From the NCBI RefSeq assembly GCF_002056795.1, contig NZ_CP020104.1:7325501-7389500 (forward strand): a stretch of DNA of 64,000 nucleotides. The letters run 5' to 3'. Under the pieces are notes generated by a model. The model saw nothing but the letters and a program-made list of their open reading frames with translations. It was not told the DNA's origin and searched no databases. Each line of letters opens with the position of its first letter. The stretch's first letter is position 1. The DNA is from Spirosoma aerolatum (GTDB lineage Bacteria > Bacteroidota > Bacteroidia > Cytophagales > Spirosomataceae). Shown piece after piece: positions 17,035-24,350 of the stretch. The position numbers and the translations under genes were made by a program.

Positions 17035-17220
17035 ATTGAGATCAAAAATAGCCTGAAAGTCACTGCACAACTTTACGGGCAGTTTCTGCTAAGTAGCCAG
17101 ATCAATTATACGGCTACCTACTTGACTGATCACTTGGAGAGGATTTAGGGGTAAAGAAGGGTCAAATAAGTACCGTGTCTTTCTGACAGAAGAAAAGTTT
17201 AAACAGCTTCTAAGTATAGA
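17035..17220 (+). pseudogene. Remnant of an IS transposase
   Basis: A short frame from 17035 to a stop at 17146 reads LKVTAQLYGQFLLSSQINYT and then ATYLTDHLER, close to the N-terminus of IS701/IS4-type transposases I associate with Spirosoma. A second frame just after it (KYRVFLTEEKFKQLLS, stop near 17227) could be a C-terminal fragment. The preceding GGGCTTACGCAAAAGTGG (17013-17030) may be one IS end; no matching right end was found. Looks like an internally deleted, dead copy. It fills most of the 295-base gap between 17000 and 17296. Confidence 0.4.
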
Positions 17221-17295
17221 ATACTAACATTCATAAAACTAAATCTCCATAATCTTATAAATATATATAAACAATACTTTAAAATACGAAAGATA

Positions 17296-17883
17296 ATGAA
17301 GCTCCAACAAATCCTTAAAATTACCTTTTTGATGTCTTTTTTTTCTTTTTGGGTATATGCTCAAGAAGGCTATCCACCCCCTTGTAATGAAATTAAGGAG
17401 GTGAAGCTTGCTACTGATCCAGTCAAAAAGAAAATTCTATTTCAATATATACAAGACTGCCTTCATAATCAATCCTTTAACACAACATATGATAAAGGAA
17501 TTATTAATCTATATGAATATAAAAATAGTCAGAATCAACTGTGTTGGCTTTTGTTTGCCCAGATCGACGACAGTTATAAGGATAACCCACCTACTCGTTT
17601 TTCTGATTTTCAGGGGGAAATAATTTTGATTTACGATGCTGACTCAACAGGACGAGTATTAAAAACATCAGGAGATAAAGCATCTCTAAATCGATGTTTA
17701 GAGCAAATTATTGGGGATCGAGTATTCATTCGTCCAACCATAAAAACAAGATGGACAAGTTCTGTGCTGCCGGATAATGAAAAGCGAAAAGAAGGGAATC
17801 ATAGATGGGTGACTGGGGGCGGAGGAGCAGTTATTATCCGTTTTAATAAAGATGGCAGTTATAAAATCTCTCCTTTGGGGTAG
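17296..17883 (+). CDS. Secreted hypothetical protein
   Basis: 195 residues, unrecognised. Signal peptide at 1-22 (ITFLMSFFSFWVYAQ). The mature part has three Cys, a beta-rich centre (QLCWLLFAQIDDSYKD, FQGEIILIYDADSTG) and a Gly-rich end (TGGGGAVIIRFNKDGSYKI). AT-rich like the two genes before it. A periplasmic or surface role follows from the signal peptide; partnership with the toxin-like protein at 13557 is a guess from position. Ends at a strong hairpin. Confidence 0.6.
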   Translation: MKLQQILKITFLMSFFSFWVYAQEGYPPPCNEIKEVKLATDPVKKKILFQYIQDCLHNQSFNTTYDKGIINLYEYKNSQNQLCWLLFAQIDDSYKDNPPTRFSDFQGEIILIYDADSTGRVLKTSGDKASLNRCLEQIIGDRVFIRPTIKTRWTSSVLPDNEKRKEGNHRWVTGGGGAVIIRFNKDGSYKISPLG

Positions 17884-17922
17884 TTCAATTCTTTATCCGA
17901 AAAATAAATTCTACAAGTTACC

Positions 17923-17972
17923 CCATTAGCCAAACGATCATTTCTGTTTAGAAATGATCGTTTGGCTAATGG
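17923..17972 (+). terminator. 23-bp perfect hairpin
   Basis: 17923-17945 pairs perfectly with 17950-17972 around a GTTT loop, 40 bases after the stop of the gene at 17296. No clear U-tract follows, so it may act as an mRNA 3' end stabiliser as much as a terminator. Confidence 0.65.
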
Positions 17973-18106
17973 TCCTTAGCTATGCGCTTTCCCGGAAAGG
18001 ATAGTTATCTACTAGTTCTGATCACAATGAAATAATTTCAGTAGTACGTATTAGCAAATCACTAAATCACCCTATATTGGCTACTTAACTAAACCCAGTT
18101 AGCGCC

Positions 18107-19097
18107 ATGAAAGAAATTCGAATTACACGGGCTTTCCTGAAAAAGCCGTTGAACAGTATAATTTTACTAACAGTAATTTATCTTTTCTTTGAAATTATTT
18201 CTTGGTATTTTGGCTATAAACACAAGATTATCCAGGTTGAACGTCTTGGAGGGTGGGTAACCTATACATATTTAGTCCTAAAAGTCATGCTACTCCCAGA
18301 GGTTTGTACTGTTTTGATTTTCTTCTATTTGATAAATCGATCCCATCATTTGTTTAATCTACATGCTGTCAATAATACTTTAAAATCTATAATACGATAT
18401 GAATTATGTTTCTTACCTGTCATCTGTCTATCATTCTTCGTCTTTAATCCAATTACCCAAACCGTACGTTATTTTTCTAGAAGCAGGGCCTATTTATTCT
18501 TGGCAAGCGTATTGGGAGGGATACATTATATATACTTATAGTTGGAAAATATACTTTCAATATTTAGTACCTCTCTTATTAATTGGCTATATAGCTATTA
18601 ACATTTCGCTTCTGAAAGATTATCTTTATCAACAGAAGCAAATAGCGAAACTTAAAGCAACAGAGGCTTTCCAAAGAGGACAAGCTTCGTGGCCCCTTGC
18701 AACTTTCAAATCTTATTCCACTGCATCATCTCCTTATTTAACCTCCCTAAAAGGCCGAAATGCACAAGGTGAATTGGACTTTCCAGTCAAAGATGTTTAT
18801 TTCTTCACCATCGAGGAGCGATTGTATTACGCCGAACTAGCTAAAGGTCGCTACCTTATCAGTAAAACCCTGAATGAACTCGAAGCCGAACTAGACCCTG
18901 GCCAGTTTTTCCGGATCAAGCGGGACTACATTGTCAATCGACAGGCAATACAAAGCTATGCTCATTGGGAAAATGGCAAATACATTGTCGGACTCAATAC
19001 CCCAACAAGTCAGGATATAGTGATTCCACGCATGAGGATGCAGGAGCTTCGTGAGTGGTTGCAGAAAGAAAATAAAGAATTACTTGAAGTAAGATAA
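18107..19097 (+). pseudogene. Second membrane LytTR regulator, broken by a frameshift
   Basis: Paralogue of the gene at 11519; both open MKEI-x-ITRAFLKKP. Frame one runs 18107-18541 and covers the membrane part up to TQTVRYF. The rest, from LEAGPIYSWQAYW through the LytTR domain (NELEAELDPGQFFRIKRDYIVNRQA), is in the next frame and ends at 19097. The break falls at a run of five Ts (18472-18476); removing one T joins the frames without loss compared with the intact paralogue. Either a recent one-base insertion, a sequencing error, or phase variation. All catalytically neutral regions and the DNA-binding residues look intact, so it was functional until recently. Confidence 0.8.
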
Positions 19098-19107
19098 CCT
19101 ATCTAAC

Positions 19108-19803
19108 TCACAGATAGTTTTTTACAGATATACCATAGCGGGGTAACTCCCGACAGCTTTTCAGGTTTAGCTTCCGGGCGATATGCGCCTTGTGGTTTAC
19201 TGCTGTCCGATAGCTAATATTTAATCGTTCAGCAATATCAACGCAGGTATCCCCGTTTGCAATCATACGCAATACTTCGCGTTCGCGGTCGGTCAACCGA
19301 TTTAGCTCCTCGCGCGTATCGTCGGAAATGACATTAACGCCGAAATTCCGCAACAAATCCATAAAACCGTTGCTATAGTAGCAACCGCCATTACTAACCG
19401 TCTGGAAGCAGCGATAGAGTTCATCCAGGCCGTCGGAGGCATAAAGGAAGCCAAAAAAGCCCTTTTGCATAGCATAGGCGATGGTACGCAGATCGGGCTT
19501 ACGGGTGTATAAAATAAATCGGGTTTGCTGATTGGCGCTTCGGGTTTGCTCTACGATATCCAGACTACCCTGTCCTGAAATTTCTGATTCGACAATAACG
19601 CACTTGGGGCGTTTGACGCGAATCTGCTGTAGGGTATCTTCCATCTCGACCGCCCGGCCGACGACATTATACCCTTGTTCCCGTAAAAGCTGACTTAAGA
19701 CCTCGCAGTTGAATAACTCCGATTGGGCGACGAGAATAGAGAAGTCTCGCCTGCGAATAGCAAAGTTTTTAGTGCCCTCCTGGACACCAGTTGATTGGTT
19801 CAT
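19108..19803 (-). CDS. NarL/FixJ-type regulator with an atypical receiver
   Basis: 231 residues. Receiver-like domain at about 20-140, LuxR-type HTH at about 165-225 (LTDREREVLRMIANGDTCVDIAERLNISYRTAVNHKAHIARKLN). The acidic pair expected at the first strand is replaced (ILVAQSELF), and the phospho-acceptor position in PKCVIVESEISG is Glu72 instead of Asp. Glu there mimics phosphorylation in some systems, so this is probably a phosphorylation-independent pseudo-receiver. No histidine kinase is nearby. Upstream lie a GGTAACACCA direct repeat and the six-copy GTGATTTCA array, shared with the divergent gene at 20120. Converges on the broken LytTR gene with a 10-base gap. Confidence 0.85.
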   Translation of the reverse strand: MNQSTGVQEGTKNFAIRRRDFSILVAQSELFNCEVLSQLLREQGYNVVGRAVEMEDTLQQIRVKRPKCVIVESEISGQGSLDIVEQTRSANQQTRFILYTRKPDLRTIAYAMQKGFFGFLYASDGLDELYRCFQTVSNGGCYYSNGFMDLLRNFGVNVISDDTREELNRLTDREREVLRMIANGDTCVDIAERLNISYRTAVNHKAHIARKLNLKSCRELPRYGISVKNYL

Positions 19804-19830
19804 GATCGATTACATATATGGGTGCATGAA

Positions 19831-19863
19831 GGTAACACCAATTCTTCAATAATGGTAACACCA
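19831..19863 (-). promoter_or_regulatory. GGTAACACCA direct repeat upstream of the regulator gene
   Basis: Two identical 10-mers, 19831-19840 and 19854-19863, 23 bases apart, 28-60 bases before the start codon at 19803. Spacing near two helix turns suggests a dimeric operator, possibly for autoregulation. Confidence 0.45.
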
Positions 19864-19921
19864 TATAAACTAAATAGTCCATTTTCAGACGAAAGTGTCC
19901 ACTAAAGCTTAATTGTTAACA

Positions 19922-20035
19922 GTGATTTCACGCATAACCTACCGTGATTTCAGCCGCCTTTAGCCTCATTTCACGCGAAATTCAGGGTGATTTCGCACTT
20001 TATGGGTGATTTCATACTCAAAATGGGTGATTTCA
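19922..20035 (+). promoter_or_regulatory. Phased array of six GTGATTTCA-type direct repeats
   Basis: Copies begin at 19922, 19944, 19965 (CTCATTTCA), 19987 (GTGATTTCG), 20006 and 20027; periods 22, 21, 22, 19, 21. Four are exact GTGATTTCA. Repeats of 9 bp with 10-13 bases between them, on one face of the helix, match LytTR operator geometry. The array ends 10 bases before the -33 box of the promoter at 20046, a position suited to activation of the gene at 20120. The same element occurs upstream of the LuxR gene at 13056. Confidence 0.7.
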
Positions 20036-20045
20036 CGCATGACCA

Positions 20046-20078
20046 TTTGCTTACAGCAAGGGAACAGACATACTTTTG
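20046..20078 (+). promoter_or_regulatory. Promoter of the gene at 20120
   Basis: -33 TTTG (20046-20049), 21-base spacer, -7 TACTTTTG (20071-20078). Expected start near 20084. This rules out the longer in-frame start at 20006, which lies inside the repeat array. Confidence 0.6.
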
Positions 20079-20119
20079 ATTCAGTCAATCGCACAAACAG
20101 AAATTTTCAAGCAAGGGTG

Positions 20120-20515
20120 ATGAATCAGGAGGAAGCAACAAAATTTTTCGGCTACGAAGCGTCGGCTGAGGAAATTCAAAAACTGGTTATGGAATGGGCA
20201 AGCGCAACAGATGCTTTTCATCGTCGGTATGCTAAGCTGAACCAGGTTATTCATTCATTACAGGCTTCGTCCTCGCGCCAATCGACGGTGAGCCGAACTC
20301 GTTTGCGAAAGTTGATCGAATTGCGTGAACAAATGAGCGATGTACTCATGACCTTGTTGTTCGATATGGCTCCCATGTCAAAGTCAGGCCGCTCGGCGCT
20401 TCCTTCCAAGCCCGGCCAACTGCATACTCATGCAAATCTTTTGCGTGAATTAAATCGTAAAATCGACGCCGAGTTAATCGGTGTAATTGGCGCCATGACG
20501 GTCGCCCAGGCATAG
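20120..20515 (+). CDS. Small helical hypothetical protein
   Basis: 131 residues from ATG 20120 (MNQEEATKFFGYEAS), chosen because the promoter lies between the earlier in-frame Met and this one. Predicted mostly helical, no signal peptide or membrane segment. The middle is basic with Ser/Arg-rich sequence (QASSSRQSTVSRTRLRK) and the end is hydrophobic helix (AELIGVIGAMTVAQA). Function unknown. It is the apparent target of the six-repeat array, so it belongs to whatever regulon the LytTR proteins control. Confidence 0.65.
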   Translation: MNQEEATKFFGYEASAEEIQKLVMEWASATDAFHRRYAKLNQVIHSLQASSSRQSTVSRTRLRKLIELREQMSDVLMTLLFDMAPMSKSGRSALPSKPGQLHTHANLLRELNRKIDAELIGVIGAMTVAQA

Positions 20516-20542
20516 CGTTCACCCTCTCCTAATGATAAAGGT

Positions 20543-20574
20543 AAGCCCTGGTTATAACTTTATAGCCAGGGCTT
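20543..20574. terminator. Terminator between convergent genes
   Basis: AAGCCCTGG (20543-20551) pairs with CCAGGGCTT (20566-20574), with extra TATAA/TTATA pairs inside. Serves the gene at 20120 and dnaG from opposite sides. Confidence 0.7.
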
Positions 20575-20591
20575 TTACGCGATAGTACCGC

Positions 20592-22673
20592 TTAACCGGA
20601 AATTACTGTGCCCAGTAGCCCTGAAATCTGCATATCAATGCGCTTGTAGTGCATAAACTCCAGTAGAATCTGATCTGCTTCCTCGGGTGTTTTATTACGA
20701 GACTCCCGCATTAACTGTTGTAACTCGCCCATTCGTTTCTCAGCCATCATTTTCTTGATTCGAAGAATATTTCGATAGGCAGCGTCAGCCAAAATGCCTA
20801 TTTCCTCCTCCGAGGGCACAAAAATCTCATGTTTTAACCACCCCTCACTAATTTCATACCGTGGGGTCGTTAGATGGATAGCGCGGTTCTGTAAATCAGT
20901 CTCATCCGTTATCTTGCGATTAAGGAAGTCATTGGCGGTTAAGATCTCCCCTCGACTATAGGCTTCCCGAAACAGTGCCAGCATTAGATTATAAGGAGCT
21001 GTCTGAAACTCTATTTCATGAAGTTCATCAAGCATATACTGGCAAAGTGAAATGCCAGGCTCCAACTCCCGAGCCCCATAATTCATCAACAACCGAATAC
21101 ATTCTTCCTCCTGATACGATATGGGTGTTCTAACGGCTTTTGAAAAATTAGCCGATGGAGCCGATTCAGGCGGAGCTGTCTCAACAAAACCAGCCATTTC
21201 GGGAGCTTCTTCGCTAAATCCATCCAATAACGCATTGATGTCATCCACCGAAGGCTCACTTGCAGTTAAAGTATTACTTGAATTAGCAGATGGTTTATTC
21301 GATGAGCTACGCTGCTGTTGTCGTTCGTGATCTTTCTTATGCTGTTCCTGCTGCTTTCTCAGTAATCGGTTTATTTCGGAGATAACCGACTGTTCGCTTA
21401 CATGGAAAACCTGCGCCACACGTTGCGAAAGTGTTTGCCGTTTGAGCGGATCTGGAATTTTAGTGATACTTGCGCATACATCTGAAATCCCTTCGGCTCG
21501 CTTCAGTGGATTATCGCCCGCTTCCGTTAACCAGCGACTCGCTTTAAAATCGATAAAATCCTGCGAGTGAGTTTGAATGTATGCCTTGAACGCTTCTGCA
21601 CCGACTTTGTGCACATAGCTATCCGGGTCTTCGCCATCGGGTAATAGCAGCAGTCTGAGGTTGAGGCCTTCTTCCAGCACCATATCAAGCCCGCGCAGAG
21701 CCGCTTTAATACCGGCGGCATCGCCATCATACAGAATCGTTACGTTCGGCGTAAAACGGGCAATTAGTCGGATTTGCTCCGTAGTGAGCGACGTACCAGA
21801 GGAGGCAACAACATTTTTAATTCCGGCCTGATACAGCGAGATTACGTCTGTATAACCCTCTGTCAGATAACAGACATCTTCCTGTCGAATAGTTTGTTTG
21901 GCCTGATAGATACCATACAATACCTGACTTTTATGATAAACAGCTGTTTCGGGCGAGTTGAGGTACTTTGGTTGATTCTTATCCGTTTTCAGGATTCGGG
22001 CACCAAACGCAATGACACGCCCCGATACGTTATGAATCGGAAACATGACTCTTCCCCGAAAGCGATCAAATATCTTACGATCTTTACCAACAGTCCCTTC
22101 TTTACTCAAAATGAGCCCAGCCTTTTCGAGTAAATCTAGGCTATACCCTCGTCGCTGCCCCTCCTGCAACAGTACATCCCACTGGTCGAGCGTATAGCCT
22201 AACTCAAAGGCTTCGATGGTAGGGTTAGAAAAGCCCCGCTCACGAAAGTAACTGAGCCCTATGCTCTTCCCTTCGTCGGAATTAAGAAGTGTTTCCTGAA
22301 AAAATGTCTTGGCAAAGTTGAGGACGATCAGGAGACTTTCACGCTCATTCTGGCGCAGTAAGTCTTCGGGCGTTTGCTCCTGCTCTTCGATTTCAATGCC
22401 ATACTTTTTAGCCAGATAACGAAGGGCCTCACCATAGCCAATATTTTCAATGTCCATTACAAACCGAACCGCATCGCCAGCCTTTCCGCAACCAAAGCAT
22501 TTGTAGATCTGTCGGCTAGGGTTTACGTTAAACGACGGCGTTTTCTCATTATGAAAAGGGCAGCAGGCGATATAATTGCTCCCGCGCTTCTTCAGGGAAA
22601 CAAAGTCGTTGATTACTTCCAGAATATCGACAGACTGGCGAATTCGTTCTACTGTTTCTTCGGGAATGCGCAT
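20592..22673 (-). CDS. dnaG: DNA primase
   Basis: 693 residues. Makes RNA primers for replication. N-terminal CHC2 zinc finger with Cys38, His41, Cys59 and Cys62 (ACCPFHNEKTPSF, YKCFGCGKAGD). Catalytic core about 120-260, TOPRIM at about 260-345 (YLTEGYTDVISLYQAG, TILYDGDAAGIKAALRGLD). A Gln/Ser-rich linker at 440-480 precedes a helicase-binding C-terminal domain (about 530-690). Length is at the long end for bacterial primases because of the linker. Single-gene unit with its own -7 box. Confidence 0.96.
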   Translation of the reverse strand: MRIPEETVERIRQSVDILEVINDFVSLKKRGSNYIACCPFHNEKTPSFNVNPSRQIYKCFGCGKAGDAVRFVMDIENIGYGEALRYLAKKYGIEIEEQEQTPEDLLRQNERESLLIVLNFAKTFFQETLLNSDEGKSIGLSYFRERGFSNPTIEAFELGYTLDQWDVLLQEGQRRGYSLDLLEKAGLILSKEGTVGKDRKIFDRFRGRVMFPIHNVSGRVIAFGARILKTDKNQPKYLNSPETAVYHKSQVLYGIYQAKQTIRQEDVCYLTEGYTDVISLYQAGIKNVVASSGTSLTTEQIRLIARFTPNVTILYDGDAAGIKAALRGLDMVLEEGLNLRLLLLPDGEDPDSYVHKVGAEAFKAYIQTHSQDFIDFKASRWLTEAGDNPLKRAEGISDVCASITKIPDPLKRQTLSQRVAQVFHVSEQSVISEINRLLRKQQEQHKKDHERQQQRSSSNKPSANSSNTLTASEPSVDDINALLDGFSEEAPEMAGFVETAPPESAPSANFSKAVRTPISYQEEECIRLLMNYGARELEPGISLCQYMLDELHEIEFQTAPYNLMLALFREAYSRGEILTANDFLNRKITDETDLQNRAIHLTTPRYEISEGWLKHEIFVPSEEEIGILADAAYRNILRIKKMMAEKRMGELQQLMRESRNKTPEEADQILLEFMHYKRIDMQISGLLGTVISG

Positions 22674-22701
22674 TGAGTAGGCTTGGTTTTTATCAGTATA
22701 T

Positions 22702-22709
22702 CAAATGTA
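22702..22709 (-). promoter_or_regulatory. Probable -7 box of dnaG
   Basis: TACATTTG on the minus strand, 29 bases before the dnaG start codon. The -33 element is not clear. Confidence 0.4.
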
Positions 22710-22852
22710 CAACGAAACTGGAGTTCGTTCACTTTCGATTTCCAAATACTACTCCCTTGATCGGCAGGCAAGTTTGGCAATGTTTTTGTAAGTATCCTGA
22801 TTGATAATTAAATGACTAGTTGATGTAAGGACACCTTTACTCCGTCAATCCC

Positions 22853-24274
22853 ATGAACACAGGTCTCCGTTCGAAATGTTACAAATCTTCGACCCGATCG
22901 ATCAGACGTAGCTATCAGAATATTCTAACAATAGTACTGTTAATCGCTTTATTGCAGGCCTGCCGGAAACAACCTACCGACGACGTACAACCAACGATAG
23001 GAGCGGGAAAACCTGCAACCGAATATAAGAATGATGTAGCCACAGCCTGGGCTGCTTTGCAGTTGAAATTAACCAAAACGACGGCTGGCTTTACGCCCCC
23101 GGTTGCTTCACGTGCATACGGTTATGCTGGCGTTACCATGTATGAAGCGGTTGTACCGGGTATTGCTACCCGAAAATCGTTAGTAGGCCAACTCCAGGGG
23201 CTTACAGCACTACCACAGGTTGAGTCAGGAAAAACCTATAACTGGGCCTTAAGTGCCAATGCCGCCGAAGCGGCCATCCTACGTAGCTTATACCCTACTA
23301 CCAGTGCCGCCAATAAAGCCCTGATTGATTCCCTGGAAACCGTCAACCTGAATGCGAACAAGGATACGGATGAGGCTGTTAATCAACGATCGATCGAGTT
23401 TGGAAAGAAAATTGCCGATGCCATTTTTGACTGGTCGAAAACGGATGGTGGCCACGAAGGATACACCCGCAATTTTCCGGCAAGCTATGTGGTGCCAACC
23501 GGGCCAGGTCTGTGGCAACCTACCGAGAACGGACAGAAGATTCCAATGCAACCCTATTGGGGTCAGGTTCGGACGTTTGTGAAGGCCAACAACGCCTTAC
23601 CTATGCCCAAACCACTCGCTTACTCGACAGACGTTAAGTCAGCTATATTCGGACAGTATATGGATGTCTATAAGAAATCGCAGACTTTAACTCAGACAGA
23701 AAAAGAAATAGCTGTCTGGTGGGCCGATAATCCGGCCGAAACCTTCACCCCTCCCGGACACTCGTACAGCATTGCCCGCATTGCCGTAACTACAGCAAAA
23801 GCAGACCTGGGGAAAGCAGCCGAAACTTTTGCCCGAACAGGAATTTCAGTAGCCGATGCATTTATCTTGTGCTGGCGCTGCAAATACATCTACAATAATT
23901 TACGTCCCTATACCTACGTACGCCTTACAATTGACCCTAAATGGATTCCTTTCTGGCCTGCACCACCTTTTCCGGGTTATCCTTCAGGCCATGCAACTCA
24001 ATCATCGGCTTCGGCTACTGTACTAACTGCCCTTTATGGAGATAACTTTGCCTTTACGGATGATTCGCACGTAGGAAGAGTGAAAGATGCTCAGCGAAAT
24101 GTTGATTTTAAAGCGCGATCCTTTACTTCATTTGTACAGGCCGCTCAGGAATCGGCCGATTCGCGCTTCTATGGCAACATTCACACGCATCAGGATAACG
24201 AAACCGGGCTGACCGAAGGCAAAAAGATCGGTGCCAATGTGAATGCACTGGCTTGGGCTAAGTCCAAAAGCTAA
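22853..24274 (+). CDS. Vanadium-dependent haloperoxidase-like lipoprotein (PAP2 superfamily)
   Basis: 473 residues. Lipoprotein signal with a lipobox around LLQAC at about residue 37. The C-terminal half has all three parts of the PAP2/haloperoxidase active site: K-x6-RP (KYIYNNLRP), PSGH (GYPSGHATQSS) and SR-x5-H-x3-D (SRFYGNIHTHQD). Could oxidise halides using vanadate, or act as a phosphatase; the two cannot be told apart from these motifs. The long N-terminal helical domain favours the haloperoxidase branch. Exported and outer-membrane anchored. Convergent with the purF-like gene. Confidence 0.85.
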   Translation: MNTGLRSKCYKSSTRSIRRSYQNILTIVLLIALLQACRKQPTDDVQPTIGAGKPATEYKNDVATAWAALQLKLTKTTAGFTPPVASRAYGYAGVTMYEAVVPGIATRKSLVGQLQGLTALPQVESGKTYNWALSANAAEAAILRSLYPTTSAANKALIDSLETVNLNANKDTDEAVNQRSIEFGKKIADAIFDWSKTDGGHEGYTRNFPASYVVPTGPGLWQPTENGQKIPMQPYWGQVRTFVKANNALPMPKPLAYSTDVKSAIFGQYMDVYKKSQTLTQTEKEIAVWWADNPAETFTPPGHSYSIARIAVTTAKADLGKAAETFARTGISVADAFILCWRCKYIYNNLRPYTYVRLTIDPKWIPFWPAPPFPGYPSGHATQSSASATVLTALYGDNFAFTDDSHVGRVKDAQRNVDFKARSFTSFVQAAQESADSRFYGNIHTHQDNETGLTEGKKIGANVNALAWAKSKS

Positions 24275-24276
24275 TA

Positions 24277-24334
24277 AAAAAAGGTGGTAACGGAAAGGTC
24301 TAGCATTGTATCCCTTTCCGTTACCACCTTTTTT
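24277..24334. terminator. Bidirectional terminator
   Basis: AAAAAAGGTGGTAACGG-type arm (24277-24298) pairs perfectly over 22 bases with 24313-24334. A-tract before and T-tract after make it work in both directions between two convergent genes. Confidence 0.88.
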
Positions 24335-24350
24335 ACTCAATTTTCTCGTT

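Noticed and set aside
18107-19097. Programmed frameshift in the second LytTR gene
   Set aside because: The intact paralogue needs none and there is no slippery heptamer with a stimulatory structure; a one-base insertion in T5 is simpler.
20006-20119. Longer start for the gene at 20120
   Set aside because: Those codons lie within the GTGATTTCA array and before the predicted transcription start.
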